Below, piece after piece: positions 27,176-36,787 of a DNA stretch of 64,000 nt. The translations under genes were made by a program, and so were the position numbers. Numbering within the stretch: the first letter of the stretch is position 1; every line of letters starts with the position of its first letter. A model generated the notes under the pieces. It was not told the DNA's origin, made no database searches, and saw only the letters and a program-made list of their open reading frames with translations. This stretch comes from Caldibacillus thermoamylovorans. Its GTDB lineage: Bacteria > Bacillota > Bacilli > Bacillales > Caldibacillaceae. The DNA lies in the NCBI RefSeq assembly GCF_000751775.1, contig NZ_CCRF01000064.1, forward strand, positions 1 through 64,000, in the 5' to 3' direction.

Positions 27176-27210
27176 GGAAAAAGGGACCTCCTAAGAAAAG
27201 ATCCCTTTTA
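27176..27210 (-). terminator. Terminator of yqgE
   Basis: AAAAGGGATC/GGTCCCTTTTT around an 11-base loop, overlapping the yqgE stop region on the minus strand. Confidence 0.75.
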
Positions 27211-28420
27211 ATTGAATATGACGAACAAAGAAATAAATAAACAAATAGCCTGAACCAAGGACAATCAATAATAAAGGTAGGATGGTTTTAACCGGAAAAT
27301 ACAGAATCGAAAATAAAAAGATGATAATTGAGCACGCTCGGCCGGCATTGAGAAACAGCTCTTTTACAACAATATATTCAATTCTCATTTCTCTCGCTTG
27401 CCACCCCTGCCCGATTACATCATAGGAGGTGGATATAAACGGGACAAGAACGACGGGATAGGCAAAGGCGATTAATGCAGAATAGACAAGGAAAATGGGA
27501 TAAGAGACATGGAAAATGATGAGGAACACTGAAGTAAATAACAATATCCCGCCAAGTAAAATCGCCCTTTTCCTGTATTGTTTTTTAATAAAGCGACTGG
27601 CTAAATAATAAGTAATAAAAGATACAATGGAATTAACGAAAGCATAGGTACCTAATGCCATTTCACTGCCGGTGGCTATGTAAACATATATATTGATAAC
27701 AAACGCAAAGATCCCTTCTCTAATCCCTTGAAAAAATGTTGCATTTGTCACCATTTTCCAATTTGGATTCCTTTTTCGCTCTTTAATAATGGCAGAGAAA
27801 AAATAATTTCCTGTTGCAGGTCTTTTTTTCATAAAAAAACTTAAAATCGTTGCCAAAGCGAATAAGCCAAGGGATGCGGAAAAAATAATTGTATACCCGT
27901 AAAATTGTTTGAATTGGGAAATAATAAAGCCGGCAACTAATGGACCGATCATCCCGCCAAGCGAATTTAATACACCTAAAAATCCGTTAAAAAAATCCCT
28001 CGTATCCGGTTCGGTAATTTCAAATGTTAATACGTTATAAGCGAGCCAGTAAAATCCGTATCCGATACCAAGTAATGTCCCGAGTAATAGTAAATAACGA
28101 CTTGCCTCCGAACAAGTCAATAATACTGAAATAAAAAAAATGGCCAAAAAGATCACACCGAGACGAAGAACAATAATGCGATCGACTTTTTTCGCCATTC
28201 GTCCGGCAAATATGAAAGTAACCGGTTGGATAATGGCAACGGTCAAATTGTATAATCCTATTTGAAAGAAATCACCCGTTTGTTTCCATAAATAGACATT
28301 AACAAACGTATTAGATAAAGCGATACTTAAGGAATAAAGACCGCCAATCAGTAAAAGCAACAGCAAATCTTTTGTGATATGTACATCACCCAGCCATTTT
28401 TTTTGACTTTTTTGCTTCAT
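27191..28420 (-). CDS. yqgE: MFS transporter YqgE
   Basis: 409 aa from the ATG at 28420, preceded by AAAGGGGAG. Twelve hydrophobic helices of the major facilitator superfamily, with the loop 2-3 motif GRMAKKVDRI. Substrate unknown; B. subtilis YqgE lies at the same place beside pbpA and sodA. Confidence 0.88.
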   Translation of the reverse strand: MKQKSQKKWLGDVHITKDLLLLLLIGGLYSLSIALSNTFVNVYLWKQTGDFFQIGLYNLTVAIIQPVTFIFAGRMAKKVDRIIVLRLGVIFLAIFFISVLLTCSEASRYLLLLGTLLGIGYGFYWLAYNVLTFEITEPDTRDFFNGFLGVLNSLGGMIGPLVAGFIISQFKQFYGYTIIFSASLGLFALATILSFFMKKRPATGNYFFSAIIKERKRNPNWKMVTNATFFQGIREGIFAFVINIYVYIATGSEMALGTYAFVNSIVSFITYYLASRFIKKQYRKRAILLGGILLFTSVFLIIFHVSYPIFLVYSALIAFAYPVVLVPFISTSYDVIGQGWQAREMRIEYIVVKELFLNAGRACSIIIFLFSILYFPVKTILPLLLIVLGSGYLFIYFFVRHIQLKGIFS

Positions 28421-28468
28421 TACATACTCCCCTTTAATTGTATTCTTTGTAGAAGATGGGGAGATATA

Positions 28469-28506
28469 CAAAAAACCAGTAGATACGACTCTACTGGTTT
28501 TTTCCA
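28469..28506 (-). terminator. Terminator of sodA
   Basis: AAAAACCAGTAGA/TCTACTGGTTTTT with a 6-base loop, a perfect stem, immediately after the sodA stop codon. Confidence 0.9.
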
Positions 28507-28513
28507 TTTAACA

Positions 28514-29119
28514 TTATTTTGCTGCTTGATAACGTTTTGCCACTTCATCCCAGTTAACCACGTTCCAGAAAGCTGCGATATAATCGGGACGACGGTTTTG
28601 ATATTTTAAGTAATAAGCATGTTCCCAAACATCTAAACCAAGAATCGGTGTCTTTCCTTCGCTTAATGGCGTGTCTTGGTTCGGTGTGCTGGTGATTTCC
28701 AACTCACCATTGTTTACGACAAGCCAAGCCCAGCCTGAACCGAAACGACCTGTTGCAGCTTTAGTAAATTCATCTTTAAACGCAGAGAAACTTCCAAATT
28801 TAGCGTTGATGGCATCCAGAAGTGCACCTGAAGGCTCGCCGCCACCATTTGGTGAAAGAAGTTGCCAGAATAAAGAGTGGTTATAATGTCCGCCACCGTT
28901 ATTACGGACAGCAGTGCGAATGTTTTCCGGAACAGCATCTAAGTTAGAAACTAATTCTTCAACCGTCTTATTTTCAAATTCTGTTCCTGCCACTGCATTA
29001 TTTAAATTTGTAACATACGTATTATGATGTTTCGTATGGTGAATATTCATTGTTTCTTTGTCAATATGCGGTTCTAATGCATCATACGCATAAGGTAATT
29101 GTGGTAATTCAAATGCCAT
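28514..29119 (-). CDS. sodA: Superoxide dismutase [Mn]
   Basis: 201 aa. Dismutates superoxide to oxygen and peroxide. The metal ligands of the Fe/Mn family are recognisable in the first [10 protein letters not shown] helix pair and in [26 protein letters not shown] precedes the ATG. Single-gene unit with a strong promoter and terminator. Confidence 0.97.
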   Translation of the reverse strand: MAFELPQLPYAYDALEPHIDKETMNIHHTKHHNTYVTNLNNAVAGTEFENKTVEELVSNLDAVPENIRTAVRNNGGGHYNHSLFWQLLSPNGGGEPSGALLDAINAKFGSFSAFKDEFTKAATGRFGSGWAWLVVNNGELEITSTPNQDTPLSEGKTPILGLDVWEHAYYLKYQNRRPDYIAAFWNVVNWDEVAKRYQAAK

Positions 29120-29191
29120 GTTTTATTCCTCCTTTGATATAGAAAAATTATGTAATTAAGCTATCATTTGGGAATGAGAGCTTGTATGTTT

Positions 29192-29220
29192 AGATTAGCA
29201 AAACTCGATTCCAGTTTCAA
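29192..29220 (-). promoter_or_regulatory. SigA-type promoter of sodA
   Basis: On the minus strand TTGAAA (29215-29220) and TAATCT (29192-29197) are 17 bases apart. This leaves a leader of about 65 bases before the sodA ATG. Confidence 0.6.
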
Positions 29221-29274
29221 ATAAAATGCCTAAAAATTTTTAGAAATGGCTATTGACATTCGGTATTTTTTCTT

Positions 29275-29406
29275 TTATAGGACAAGAATCAAGAAATATC
29301 CAACCATAATAACCATGATCATCAATTTAACAATCGTACTTCCAACAAAACCGATAACGGAACCAAAACCAATTTTTAATGCTTCACGGAAAGACGCTCG
29401 ATTCAC
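29275..29406 (-). CDS. Very small membrane protein, 43 aa
   Basis: Starts at GTG 29406 with AAGAAGG close upstream; reads MNRASFREALKIGFGSVIGF and continues as one strongly hydrophobic helix with a GSxxG pattern. No family recognised. The coding frame, the ribosome site and the isolated position upstream of sodA support it modestly. The spacing to the start is short, so it may be a spurious frame. Confidence 0.5.
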   Translation of the reverse strand: MNRASFREALKIGFGSVIGFVGSTIVKLMIMVIMVGYFLILVL

Positions 29407-29623
29407 ATACCTTCTTTAAAAACAAGATTCCCTATACTAATCATGAAAAGGCATCTGAATAAAAGTGCAAAAAATTTACTGCATTTTTTTATTGCGCTAA
29501 TATTTCATTTTGATTACAAAGAGATTACACAAAGGGTTGTTATGAACAAAATTATTCATCTCGACCCATTTATGGGATAATATAGTAATAATGAATACAG
29601 TGAACAGGAGGAAGAGAAAACAG

Positions 29624-30400
29624 ATGAATATATTTAAGCAATTTATTAAGAGTATATATTCCCCAAAAGATATCTCGACTTTTCGCAATCAAGGGATGGG
29701 CAAAACCTTTCTTTATATATTTTTTCTTTCCGTTTTGTCTGTTCTACCTTTATTTATCAATTTTGTTCAAAACTTTAATAATATTTATGATGATGCTGTT
29801 AGGATAATAAATGAAGAGGTACCGGATTTCTCAATTCAAGACGGAAAATTGCATACCGACATAAATGAACCTGTTATTATCGAAGAATCCGGTAATTCCA
29901 CTTTTATTATCGACAGCACAGGTCAAACAACGGTCGATGATGTGGAATCAAACTATGATGATACTTTAGCCTTTTTAGAATATGATGTTGTCATAAATTT
30001 AAATAATCAAACACAAACGATATCCTATCAGCAACTTGGTTTGGAGGAAATGGGTAGAACGGAAATGCAACAATTTCTCGATTTTGTTGGTTCAGTTAAA
30101 TCCGTCATTTATGCTTTTTCATTCATTCTTTTTTATCTCATTCAAGTTGCCGGTCAAATAATTTCGATTACAATCCTTGCCTTAATCGGATTAATTCTCA
30201 AAAATGCCTTAAAACTCAATATCAACTACGGGCATTTATGGAAATTAAGTACTTATGCGATCACGTTGCCGACGGTCTTTTTCATGATTATGCATTTCTT
30301 CCATGCCATTGTCCCGTTTGCTTCTTTGATTAATTGGACGGTTATGATTATCATGCTTCACCTCACAATGAAGGAAATTCCAAAAACGGATATTGATTAA
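29624..30400 (+). CDS. DUF1189 membrane protein
   Basis: 258 aa from the ATG at 29624, preceded by CAGGAGGAAGAG. One helix near the N-terminus (about 28-50), an extracytoplasmic domain (about 55-155) and three to four helices at the C-terminal end. It fits the DUF1189 family, at the position of B. subtilis yqgB. No function known. Confidence 0.8.
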   Translation: MNIFKQFIKSIYSPKDISTFRNQGMGKTFLYIFFLSVLSVLPLFINFVQNFNNIYDDAVRIINEEVPDFSIQDGKLHTDINEPVIIEESGNSTFIIDSTGQTTVDDVESNYDDTLAFLEYDVVINLNNQTQTISYQQLGLEEMGRTEMQQFLDFVGSVKSVIYAFSFILFYLIQVAGQIISITILALIGLILKNALKLNINYGHLWKLSTYAITLPTVFFMIMHFFHAIVPFASLINWTVMIIMLHLTMKEIPKTDID

Positions 30401-30404
30401 AGTG

Positions 30405-30450
30405 AAACCTCCATCTTTTTTCTTGGCCGAAAAAGGATGGAGTTTTTTAT
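30405..30450 (+). terminator. Terminator of the DUF1189 gene
   Basis: AACCTCCATCTTTTT pairs with AAAAAGGATGGAGTT, followed by TTTTAT. Confidence 0.85.
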
Positions 30451-30612
30451 ACCCAATTTCCGTATGTCACCATGTTCGGCAAAATATAATCTATGTCACG
30501 CACCCCCTTTCTATTAATTTTTTACTAGTTTTGCAAAAATATAGGAATAATGAAGAAATATAAGCATACAAATATACTAAAATCCGGTAAAGAATTGGTA
30601 GAAGGTGGGAAC

Positions 30613-30933
30613 ATGAAAAGAGTATTCGGTATTGTCGCCATCATCATTGTTGTCTATGCTATATATTTTGATATCACAGCCGGCACATTACCTGGAGCTG
30701 AAAAAAAAGAATCTGTGCAAGAAACTGCTTTGTCTCTTCAATATGTCGAATTGGAGGTAAAACCGGGTGACACCTTGCTGTCATTGATCGAGAGCCAGGG
30801 CGGTTACCCTGATGATATTTCGATTGAAGAGATGATTAAAGATTTTTCAGCCTTAAATGAAGGGATTAAACCAGATGATATGCAATTTGGAGAAACATAT
30901 AAAATACCTGTATATAATCAAAAAAAATATTAA
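30613..30933 (+). CDS. yqfZ: LysM-domain membrane protein YqfZ
   Basis: 106 aa from the ATG at 30613, preceded by GAAGGTGGG. N-terminal membrane anchor (about 2-20) and a C-terminal LysM-like module beginning VELEVKPGDTLLSLIE and ending YKIPVY. Expected on the outer face, binding wall glycan. It stands upstream of ispG as in B. subtilis. Confidence 0.85.
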   Translation: MKRVFGIVAIIIVVYAIYFDITAGTLPGAEKKESVQETALSLQYVELEVKPGDTLLSLIESQGGYPDDISIEEMIKDFSALNEGIKPDDMQFGETYKIPVYNQKKY

Positions 30934-31201
30934 TCCATTGCTATTTGCATGCAGCAAGCCCCTCTCCCATCTTCTTTTTCATTAAGTTAAAACTTGGTGG
31001 GATTCCTTGACTCCGTATGAGTGGGATGAACAGTATGAGGATAATTTTTTGCAGGCAGAATGAGTAATTTTATCCCTTTTATTAGTAAGTGAACGGTAGG
31101 GAGAGAACGATTTTCCTTGCCACTTAAAATCAATTATTGTTAAAATGAAGAGGAGCAATTTCGTCCAGCATTTTGGAATTCATGATAAGGGAGAGAGTAT
31201 C

Positions 31202-32302
31202 GTGGGTGAAATTACACATCGTACAAAAACACGTCCTGTCAAAGTCGGGAATTTAACGATTGGCGGGAATAATCTTGTATATATTCAAAGTATGACAACA
31301 ACGAAAACGCATGATGTTGAAGCAACAGTTGCACAGATCCATAGATTAGAAGAAGCCGGCTGTCAAATTGTTCGTGTCGCTGTTCCCGATGAACGGGCTG
31401 CTAATGCGATTTCGGAAATAAAAAAACGAATCCATATTCCACTTGTAGCCGATATTCATTTCAACTACAAGCTTGCCCTAAAAGCAATTGAAGGCGGTGT
31501 TGATAAAGTTCGGATTAATCCGGGGAATATCGGAAAAAAAGAAAAAGTCGAAGCAGTTGTAAAAGCGGCAAAAGAACGAGGAATTCCAATCCGTATTGGT
31601 GTTAATGCCGGATCTCTTGAAAAACCAATTCTCGAAAAATACGGTTATCCGACGGCTGACGGAATGGTGGAAAGTGCACTTCATCACATAAAAATTTTAG
31701 AAGACTTGGATTTTCACGATATTATTGTATCCATGAAAGCATCTGATGTTAACTTGGCCATCGAAGCATATGAAAAAGCAGCAAGAGCATTTGATTACCC
31801 GCTTCATTTAGGTATTACTGAATCCGGAACATTATTTGCCGGAACTGTCAAAAGTGCTGCCGGGTTAGGTGCGATTTTAAGCAGAGGAATTGGCAATACG
31901 TTACGGATATCGTTAAGTGCAGATCCGGTTGAAGAAGTTAAAGTGGCAAGAGAGTTATTAAAAGCATTCGGACTCATTTCCAATGCGGCAACGCTCGTTT
32001 CCTGCCCGACATGCGGTCGAATTGAAATCGATTTGATCAGCATTGCCAATGAGGTAGAAGAATACATTCAAAAAATTAAAGCCCCGATTAAAGTATCTGT
32101 TCTCGGTTGTGCAGTTAACGGTCCCGGAGAGGCAAGAGAAGCTGATATCGGTATTGCCGGAGCTCGTGGAGAAGGTCTCTTATTCAGGAAAGGACAAATC
32201 GTTCGAAAAGTACCGGAAGAAACCATGGTGGAAGAATTGAAAAAAGAAATTGATAAACTGGCCGAAGAGTATTATCAAAAGGAAAAACAATTAGTAAAAT
32301 AA
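31202..32302 (+). CDS. ispG: 4-hydroxy-3-methylbut-2-en-1-yl diphosphate synthase (flavodoxin)
   Basis: 366 aa from the GTG at 31202, chosen because AAGGGAGAGAG precedes it and the protein then opens [16 protein letters not shown] like its relatives; an ATG 57 bases earlier has no site. Penultimate step of the methylerythritol phosphate pathway. It carries a 4Fe-4S cluster on the CPTCGR cysteines and the later [10 protein letters not shown] cysteine. ispH, the next enzyme, is at 39300. Confidence 0.96.
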   Translation: MGEITHRTKTRPVKVGNLTIGGNNLVYIQSMTTTKTHDVEATVAQIHRLEEAGCQIVRVAVPDERAANAISEIKKRIHIPLVADIHFNYKLALKAIEGGVDKVRINPGNIGKKEKVEAVVKAAKERGIPIRIGVNAGSLEKPILEKYGYPTADGMVESALHHIKILEDLDFHDIIVSMKASDVNLAIEAYEKAARAFDYPLHLGITESGTLFAGTVKSAAGLGAILSRGIGNTLRISLSADPVEEVKVARELLKAFGLISNAATLVSCPTCGRIEIDLISIANEVEEYIQKIKAPIKVSVLGCAVNGPGEAREADIGIAGARGEGLLFRKGQIVRKVPEETMVEELKKEIDKLAEEYYQKEKQLVK

Positions 32303-32315
32303 TGATTGCTACTGA

Positions 32316-32355
32316 AACCTAAGAGTGTTGAGATCATACATTCTTGGGTTTTTCT
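32316..32355 (+). terminator. Terminator of ispG
   Basis: CCTAAGAGTG pairs with CATTCTTGGG (two G-T pairs), followed by TTTTTCTTTT. Confidence 0.8.
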
Positions 32356-32392
32356 TTTATCAAGATAAGATAACGCTTCAAATGAGCACTCC

Positions 32393-32434
32393 CAAAAAAC
32401 AAGTGGAGAGAACAAAAAATGTTTCTCCACTTGC
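32393..32434 (-). terminator. Terminator of yqfX
   Basis: On the minus strand CAAGTGGAGA pairs with TCTCCACTTG, then TTTTTT. Confidence 0.85.
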
Positions 32435-32467
32435 ATTGATTCATCTATTTTCATACTCCCGATATCA

Positions 32468-32827
32468 TCAAAAAAACGGGGCTATAAATAAACCGATAAC
32501 CGCTGAAATTGCTCCAATTCCAATTGACCAATTACCCAGTCCCTCAGCTCCTCGGCCTCGTGCCAGAAATCCCAAAATAATAGCCGCTCCACCGAAAAGA
32601 ACAGGTGAAACGAAAAGGGACAAGATGGCAAGAGCCAAGGCAATATAGCCCAAACCTTTACCATTTTCTGTACTTTCTGTTTCATGATTGCGTTCCTGTA
32701 CTCGAATCGGTTCTGCTATCTCTGCTGCGTTTTCCTCTTGATAATCATATCCGGTTAAATAATCCCGATAACCGTTGTTCACATCATGCCCGTTTTTTTC
32801 TCTGTTCCCTACACGATTTTGACCCAT
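32468..32827 (-). CDS. yqfX: YqfX-like membrane protein
   Basis: 119 aa. Polar N-terminal half (about 1-55) rich in N, E and R, then two hydrophobic helices (about 58-85 and 97-117) with Gly-rich loops such as LARGRGAEGLGNWSIG. The DUF4190-like tail is typical of YqfX. Likely a cytoplasmic-membrane protein; function unknown. Confidence 0.8.
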   Translation of the reverse strand: MGQNRVGNREKNGHDVNNGYRDYLTGYDYQEENAAEIAEPIRVQERNHETESTENGKGLGYIALALAILSLFVSPVLFGGAAIILGFLARGRGAEGLGNWSIGIGAISAVIGLFIAPFF

Positions 32828-33078
32828 ATCGCTAACCTCGCTTTCTTGGGAGCATTTTTATTATTTGATGTCACAACGGTTTTTACCCAAACGAATAATT
32901 TACTTTCTCCCCTTATTTTTCCACTCATGATTTTGTCCTTTTGACGATTACTTCTCTGTGCAAAAATTTTTTACAAAATCGATTTCAAGTATAGAGCTAA
33001 GCTTAAGAACGAATCTATCGTTTTTTTACGTGTTTTATTTTAAAAAAAAGGACTTTTTCACCCGTTTTTTGAAACTTA
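32828..33078. other. Intergenic stretch between yqfX and the zur terminator
   Basis: About 250 AT-rich bases with runs of A and T. No gene or clear regulatory motif seen. Confidence 0.4.
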
Positions 33079-33087
33079 CTAACGCAA

Positions 33088-33140
33088 AAAAAAAGCTAAT
33101 CCTGAAATGTCATAAAAAACATGTCCAAGACTAGCTTTCC
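33088..33140 (-). terminator. Terminator of the zinc uptake operon
   Basis: On the minus strand AAAGCTAGTCTTG pairs with CAGGATTAGCTTT (a few wobble positions), then a run of nine T, right after the zur stop codon. Confidence 0.85.
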
Positions 33141-33143
33141 CGA

Positions 33144-33557
33144 TTAATGGGTACACTCATTACAATAACCGTATACTTCAAATTTATGCCCGGAGATTAC
33201 ATAATCTTTCAATTCTTCTTTCACTTCGTCCATCGGGCAACCTTCAATTTCTTTTGTTTTACCACAACTTATACAAATAAAATGGTGGTGATGCCCAATC
33301 TTGGCACAAGAAAACCGGAAATGTTTCTCACCCGATAAATCAGTTGTTTCAAGAATACCCAGTTCAGAAAATAATGATAAGTTTCGGTAAATAGTATCAA
33401 AACTCAAATTTGGATAATGTACCTTCATCCCTTCCAACACATCTTTGGCGGTCATATATTTATCATGGTTCGCTAAAAATTCCAGCATATCCACCCGTTT
33501 TCCTGTATATTTATATCCTTTATCCTTTAAAATTTGAATAGCCTCAGTTACGTTCAT
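33144..33557 (-). CDS. zur: Zinc uptake repressor Zur (Fur family)
   Basis: 137 aa from the ATG at 33557, preceded by GGAAGTGGAAG. Winged-helix DNA-binding domain (about 1-80) and dimerisation domain with HHHH (89-92) and the structural zinc cysteines C95/C98 and C132/C135. It represses zinc import genes when zinc is ample. It is cotranscribed with the importer genes, and a Zur-like box precedes the operon, so it probably controls itself. Fur and PerR paralogues are less likely given this context. Confidence 0.92.
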   Translation of the reverse strand: MNVTEAIQILKDKGYKYTGKRVDMLEFLANHDKYMTAKDVLEGMKVHYPNLSFDTIYRNLSLFSELGILETTDLSGEKHFRFSCAKIGHHHHFICISCGKTKEIEGCPMDEVKEELKDYVISGHKFEVYGYCNECTH

Positions 33558-33573
33558 TTCTTCCACTTCCTGT

Positions 33574-34413
33574 TTAAGATTTTTGGTAGCGAAATTTCTT
33601 GTAAAGAACGGTTCCCAAAAGCAAAGTAGCAGCAATGATCACGATTGTACCACCGGGAGCAATTTCAAGATAAAAACCGCTTACCAACCCACCAATCACC
33701 GATATTTCACCGAAAATAACGGAAAGAATAATGGCTTGTTTAAAACTTTTGGCAACACGGATACTTGCGGCAACCGGCAATGTCATCAATGAAGATACAA
33801 GTAAAACACCGACAATCCGCATCGAAACAGCAATAACCAAAGCCACTGTGATTACAAATAGTAAATGAATACCATTGCCAGGTATACCTATTGCTTTTGC
33901 ATATTCCTCATCAAAGGATAGCAAAAACAACTCTTTGTAAAGTAAAAAAATCGTAATGAAAACCAAAACAGCTATTAAAATAATAACATATAAGTCAGCC
34001 CTTGAAACGGCACTTACACTTCCAAATAAATACCCGAATAAATCCGTATTAAAACCATCTGCCAATGAAATAAAAATGACACCTAATCCAATACCAAATG
34101 ACATCATGATGGGTATCGCCAATTCTTCGTAATGTTTATAAACCGTGCGCAGTTTTTCAATAAGTAAGGCACCGATAACTGAAAAAGCCATACCGCCATA
34201 CAATGGATTTAATAATGCGAACGGAGCGAAATATTTTCCCAACAAAAGGCTCGCTGCAATTCCCGATAATGAAACATGACTCAACGCATCGGTAATCAAT
34301 GCCATCTTCCTAACGACAATAAAAACCCCGAGAAATGGAGCAATAACCCCGATTATGATGCCGGTAAGAAAGGCATTTTGTAAAAATTCATATTGAAATA
34401 AATTATCGATCAT
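33574..34413 (-). CDS. znuB: Zinc ABC transporter permease (ZnuB/AdcB)
   Basis: 279 aa with about eight membrane helices of the ABC-3 family. The cytoplasmic coupling region [18 protein letters not shown] is conserved. Together with the ATPase just upstream it forms the importer core. Zinc rather than manganese is inferred from the cotranscribed zur. No binding-protein gene lies in the window. Confidence 0.9.
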   Translation of the reverse strand: MIDNLFQYEFLQNAFLTGIIIGVIAPFLGVFIVVRKMALITDALSHVSLSGIAASLLLGKYFAPFALLNPLYGGMAFSVIGALLIEKLRTVYKHYEELAIPIMMSFGIGLGVIFISLADGFNTDLFGYLFGSVSAVSRADLYVIILIAVLVFITIFLLYKELFLLSFDEEYAKAIGIPGNGIHLLFVITVALVIAVSMRIVGVLLVSSLMTLPVAASIRVAKSFKQAIILSVIFGEISVIGGLVSGFYLEIAPGGTIVIIAATLLLGTVLYKKFRYQKS

Positions 34414-34431
34414 AAATTTTCCCCCAAAAAA

Positions 34432-35199
34432 TCAAATATGCTCATGTTTTAGTACATCTACATCATGACCGTAAAAAAAACTTAGTGCTTCCTTATCCAA
34501 TGCTGCGAACTCATGTGAACGACCATGAAAATAAAGTGTTTTATTTAAGCAAGCAACATGGCTTACTTTGTCTGAGATGATTCCAACATCATGAGATACG
34601 ATAATTAGCGTCATATTCCTTGTATGATTTAGCCTCTGTAATAATTGATAAAATTGTGCAACTCGTTTTGCATCCACACCGACTGTGGGCTCATCGAGAA
34701 TAAGTAACTCAGGATTTGAAACAATCGCTCTGGCAATAAACACCCGTTGTTGTTGCCCGCCGGATAATTCTCCGATATTTCGGTCAATAAACGACTCCAT
34801 CTCAACAGCCTTCAACGCTTCCATTACATGTTCCCTTGTATTTTTCGGGAAGAAATGAAACAGTCCGGTTTTTTTCGTTAATCCACTTCTTACCACTTCA
34901 TAAACAGTTGCCGGAAAGCCACTGTTAAATGAATTGGCCTTTTGCGACACAAAGCCGATTTTTTCCCACTGATCAAAAGACTCCAACGGTTTTCCGTAAA
35001 GATAAATATCTCCTTGTTGTTTTTTTAACAGGCCCAAAATTAGTTTTAGCAGTGTCGATTTACCCGAACCGTTTGGACCGACGATCGCTAAAAAGTCGCC
35101 CCGCTCAACTTGCAGATTTATGTTTTCTAATACAGTGAAATGATCATAATGATAAGTTACGTTTTTTATTTCAATAATTGGTGCTTCAGTCACCTTCAA
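34432..35199 (-). CDS. znuC: Zinc ABC transporter ATP-binding protein (ZnuC/AdcC)
   Basis: 255 aa. Walker A GPNGSGKST (41-49), signature LSGGQQQR (about 144-151) and Walker B LLILDEPT. First gene of the operon znuC-znuB-zur, 18 bases before znuB. GAAGGTGG precedes the start. Confidence 0.92.
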   Translation of the reverse strand: MKVTEAPIIEIKNVTYHYDHFTVLENINLQVERGDFLAIVGPNGSGKSTLLKLILGLLKKQQGDIYLYGKPLESFDQWEKIGFVSQKANSFNSGFPATVYEVVRSGLTKKTGLFHFFPKNTREHVMEALKAVEMESFIDRNIGELSGGQQQRVFIARAIVSNPELLILDEPTVGVDAKRVAQFYQLLQRLNHTRNMTLIIVSHDVGIISDKVSHVACLNKTLYFHGRSHEFAALDKEALSFFYGHDVDVLKHEHI

Positions 35200-35221
35200 C
35201 CACCTTCTATAAATAAACTTT

Positions 35222-35248
35222 ATTCTTATTAAGAATGATTACGATTTA
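35222..35248 (-). promoter_or_regulatory. Zur box upstream of the zinc operon
   Basis: On the minus strand AAATCGTAATCATT (35234-35247) matches the left part of the B. subtilis Zur consensus TCGTAATNATTACGA flanked by AAA; the right half (CTTA) departs from it. It overlaps a perfect 7-1-7 palindrome ATTCTTA-T-TAAGAAT at 35222-35236. It lies about 35 bases before the znuC start. Confidence 0.65.
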
Positions 35249-35370
35249 GACTTATTAAGTATACATAAACGACCGGAAAATGTAAAGTTTTTCTTCATTT
35301 GTGTTGTTATTGAAAAAATCTATGGAACTTTTTCGATTAAGCTTCATACATTATGTTGGGAGGAGATGGA

Positions 35371-35625
35371 ATGAAGTTTCTCGAGAATATTATTAATATG
35401 AAAATTAATGGGATTACCGGGAAAGAATTAGTGAAATACGGAAAACAATTTAATATTGATGTAAGTTTAGATCAAGCTGAACTAATCGCCAAATATTTAC
35501 GGGGCAAAAACATCGATATTTTCAATGATAATGACCGTACAAAAGTCATTAAAGAAATCGCAAAAGTTTGCGGGCCACAAACAGCCAAAAAGGTAAATCA
35601 ACTTTTCATTATGCTGACTAAGTAA
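35371..35625 (+). CDS. yqfT: DUF2624 protein YqfT
   Basis: 84 aa from the ATG at 35371, preceded by GGGAGGAGATGG. Small helical protein, MKFLENIINMKINGITGKEL onward, of the DUF2624 family. No motif for function. Single gene between the zinc operon and nfo. Confidence 0.85.
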   Translation: MKFLENIINMKINGITGKELVKYGKQFNIDVSLDQAELIAKYLRGKNIDIFNDNDRTKVIKEIAKVCGPQTAKKVNQLFIMLTK

Positions 35626-35705
35626 TGATCTTTTATCCCACATGAATGAGCGAGCAGTAAATTATCTGTACCGAAAGCGAATCGACAGGTACTTGTTTTT
35701 ATAAA

Positions 35706-35757
35706 ACAGGTGTTCCAAGGGTTTACACTTAGTTAACCCTTAGAACACCCGTTTTTT
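35706..35757 (+). terminator. Bidirectional terminator between yqfT and nfo
   Basis: GGTGTTCCAAGGGTT pairs with AACCCTTAGAACACC, then TTTTTTT; also T-rich on the opposite strand. Confidence 0.88.
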
Positions 35758-36653
35758 TAAGCTTCATTAATAATCCGCTCAAGCAAATTTTCACTGAATG
35801 TTTGATTCCGGAACATTTCAATTTCATATTTGTAAGGTGGTTTTTTATTGTTTTTATCTGTTCCGACATAAGGTGTTTCTAATATTTTCGGAATATCTTC
35901 TAATTGTGGATGATGAACGATATAATTTAGTGCTTTAAATCCAATATAGCCAAATCCAATATTTTCATGTCGGTCTTTTCTTGCTCCCATCGGATTCTTA
36001 CTGTCATTAATATGTAGAACTTTTATCCGATCAATACCGATAATTTTATCGAATTCATTCAATACACCATCGAAATCCTCTTTTACATTATAGCCGGCAT
36101 CACTTGTATGGCAAGTATCGAAACAAACGGATAACCGATCATTATTGGTTACTCCGTCAATAATTTTTGCCAATTCATCAAACGTTTTGCCAACTTCTGA
36201 ACCTTTCCCTGCCATCGTTTCTAAAGCAATTTGAACAGGTGAATCATGGGTAAGGACTTCATTTAATCCTTCAATAATTTTGGCAATGCCTGCATCCTCT
36301 CCGGCTCCAACATGGGCTCCCGGATGAAGAACGATTTGTTTTGCACCAATCGCTTCTGTCCGCTCTATTTCTGATTGAAGAAAATCCACGCCTAACCGAA
36401 ATGTTTGTGGTTTTGTGGTATTTCCGATATTAATAATATACGGGGCATGAACGACAATCTCATCAATGCCGTTTTCCTCCATATGCGCTCGACCTTGTTC
36501 AATATTCAATTCTTCAATTTTTTTTCGTCTTGTATTTTGCGGGGCGCCGGTATAGATCATGAAGGTTGTGGAACCATAGGATACCGCTTCCCGACTGGCA
36601 GCCAACAACATATCATTCCCGCTCATCGATACATGAGAACCGATTTTTAACAT
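35757..36653 (-). CDS. nfo: Endonuclease IV (AP endonuclease)
   Basis: 298 aa. Cleaves DNA 5' to abasic sites in base-excision repair. The zinc-site motifs are present: [20 protein letters not shown] and [27 protein letters not shown] precedes the start. TIM-barrel family of standard length. Confidence 0.96.
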   Translation of the reverse strand: MLKIGSHVSMSGNDMLLAASREAVSYGSTTFMIYTGAPQNTRRKKIEELNIEQGRAHMEENGIDEIVVHAPYIINIGNTTKPQTFRLGVDFLQSEIERTEAIGAKQIVLHPGAHVGAGEDAGIAKIIEGLNEVLTHDSPVQIALETMAGKGSEVGKTFDELAKIIDGVTNNDRLSVCFDTCHTSDAGYNVKEDFDGVLNEFDKIIGIDRIKVLHINDSKNPMGARKDRHENIGFGYIGFKALNYIVHHPQLEDIPKILETPYVGTDKNNKKPPYKYEIEMFRNQTFSENLLERIINEA

Positions 36654-36787
36654 TTCTCCTCTTCCTTTCTTATTCCCAGGATAATTATATTTTTTTATAA
36701 GTTAAGAAATTTAAGATTGATAATCCGCGTACTAAGGTAGCGATTCGAAAATAAAAAAGTTTTCATTAAACTGCCGTCACAAGTTGA

